Assembly: GCA_964590495.1 (NCBI GenBank)
Contig: CAZPWQ010000141.1
Coordinates: forward strand, 1 to 7,613
Direction of reading: 5' to 3'
Length of the DNA: 7,613 nt
Origin: CAZPWQ01 sp964590495
GTDB lineage: Bacteria > Bacteroidota > Rhodothermia > Balneolales > Balneolaceae
How positions within the stretch are numbered: position 1 is the stretch's first letter; the number at the start of each line of letters is the position of its first letter. The notes under the pieces were generated by a model. It saw nothing but the letters and a program-made list of their open reading frames with translations. It was not told where the DNA came from and ran no database searches. This document shows positions 7,201 to 7,613 of the stretch, in pieces. A program made the translations under genes and the position numbers.

Positions 7201-7613
7201 TGGCGAAGAAGCCAGAAAACTTTATGACGAAGCCAATGAACTGCTGGACCGGATTATCGATCAAAAGCTGTTAAAAGCAAGAGCTGTATTGGGATTATAT
7301 CCAGCCAATACGGTAGGTGATGATGTAGAGCTTTACACGGATGAAAATCGGGAACAGGTACTTACGACTTTCCATATGCTGCGCCAGCAGGCCAAAAAGC
7401 GGAGGGGGCAGCCGAATAAAGCGCTGAGCGATTTTGTTGCGCCGAAAGATAACGGTATCGCTGACTACATGGGCGGATTTGCCGTTACCTGTGGTATCGG
7501 TGCGCCTGAACTCGTAAAACAGTTCGAAGACGATCATGATGATTATAACGCCATCCTCACGAAAGCGCTGGCCGACCGTCTTGCAGAGGCTTTTACGGAA
7601 CTCCTTCATGAAA
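4292..7613 (+). CDS. metH: Cobalamin-dependent methionine synthase, 3' end cut by window edge
   Basis: This enzyme moves the methyl group of 5-methyltetrahydrofolate to homocysteine through cob(I)alamin, giving methionine and tetrahydrofolate. The window holds 1107 codons without a stop; E. coli MetH has 1227 residues, so about a tenth is missing. All modules appear in order. The homocysteine domain (about 1-325) has zinc ligands Cys246 and GGCCG Cys309/Cys310. The pterin domain (about 345-640) has NIGERTNVTGSRKF (357-370) and GLSNISFSFRG (560-570). The cobalamin cap (about 650-740) precedes the B12 domain with GDVHDIG, where His759 is the cobalt ligand; Asp757 and Ser810 also match the E. 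coli ligand triad. The reactivation domain starts near 900 and includes DWGPFFIAWQMKG (947-959) and RAVLGLYPAN (997-1006); the later SAM-binding arginine region lies outside. No Shine-Dalgarno is visible before the ATG. Reading is continuous, with no frameshift. Confidence 0.97.
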   Translation, partial: MKFDQIKDLLQDRILILDGAMGTMIQSYGLSEEDYRGDRFSDYKTDLQGNNDLLSLTQPEIIKEIHSEFLSAGSDIIETNTFNSTSISQADYHMEDLAYELNVAASKNAREVADLFSEKNPDKPRFVAGAIGPTNKTLSLSPDVEDPGYRAITFDQLKESYTEQIRGLVEGGVDILLVETIFDTLNAKAAIYAIHKHAEETGHHLPVMISGTIVDQSGRTLSGQTTEAFWISVSHTKNLLSVGLNCSLGSRQMRPYIEELANISGCYTSLYPNAGLPDEMGEYNETPEFMADQFRDYADSNFVNLVGGCCGTTPEHIQAIAEAAKECSPRQIPDQKPYLRLSGLEPLVVRPDTNFVNIGERTNVTGSRKFKRLIKDEEYEEALSVARHQVENGAQIIDINMDEGMLESEEVMVNFLQLLAGEPDISRVPIMIDSSKWSVLKEGLKAAQGKCVVNSISMKEGEEAFKKQANEILNFGAAVVVMAFDEKGQADNYERRIEICQRAYDILTKEVGFAPQDIILDPNILTVATGIEEHNNYAVDFIKATKWIKENLPLAKVSGGLSNISFSFRGNNKVREAMHSAFLYHAIQAGLDMAIVNAGQLEVYEEIPEKLRELVEDVLLNRRNDATERLVDYAEEIKEDNAEVKEKTAEWREKSVEERIKHALIKGIVDHIVDDAEEARQKYDHPIDVIEGPMMAGMDVVGDLFGSGKMFLPQVVKSARVMKKGVAHLIPYIEEEKEKNKNSEPKAKVLLATVKGDVHDIGKNIVAVVLRCNNFDVIDLGVMVPADKILTEARQNNVDIIGLSGLITPSLDEMVHVAKELKREHFAQPLMIGGATTSRMHTAVKIEPMYDQPVVHVLDASRSVSVTGNLISKTLREEFVNKKKNEYLKLRRQHENRSSRKTYLPIEEARANATEIDWKSTHIKKPNELGEQVFDNYPLEEIRKYIDWGPFFIAWQMKGQFPEVLEDEKYGEEARKLYDEANELLDRIIDQKLLKARAVLGLYPANTVGDDVELYTDENREQVLTTFHMLRQQAKKRRGQPNKALSDFVAPKDNGIADYMGGFAVTCGIGAPELVKQFEDDHDDYNAILTKALADRLAEAFTELLHE

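Overview
The window carries five protein genes of an ordinary bacterial chromosome and no mobile-element, rRNA, tRNA or CRISPR signature. Start sites mostly lack a strong Shine-Dalgarno sequence and sit behind A/T-rich leaders. The base composition looks middling, and the genes resemble those of the Bacteroidota/Balneolota/Rhodothermota side of the tree. That placement is an inference from style only; no marker gene here proves it.

Left part (1-2664, + strand): a 309-residue radical SAM protein with a CxxxCxxC cluster motif and two C-terminal CxxC pairs is followed by a 506-residue FAD-dependent protein of the flavin halogenase superfamily. A 94-bp gap separates them and contains a strong inverted repeat built from GTAATGC units. 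I cannot assign a pathway to either enzyme. Their adjacency, and the departures of the FAD protein from canonical halogenase motifs, make this pair the most interesting part of the window. A nested hairpin (2614-2664) closes the gap before the convergent gene.

Middle (2674-4118, - strand): metF, a methylenetetrahydrofolate reductase, and downstream of it a 76-residue two-helix membrane protein of the DUF2905 type. The 245-bp spacer between them has no gene but holds several hairpins, a perfect 14-bp palindrome and a threefold GCCCTTT heptad that ends a few bases before the metF stop codon.

Right part (4292-7613, + strand): metH, cobalamin-dependent methionine synthase, which runs off the right edge and is missing roughly its last tenth. 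It is divergent from metF. MetF makes the 5-methyltetrahydrofolate that MetH uses to methylate homocysteine, so the shared 173-bp gap is the natural place for common control. It contains five copies of ACCTT/AAGGT and several inverted repeats, but no riboswitch that I recognise.

The gap regions contain several different short-period, near-palindromic repeats. They look like small dispersed intergenic elements rather than simple terminators.
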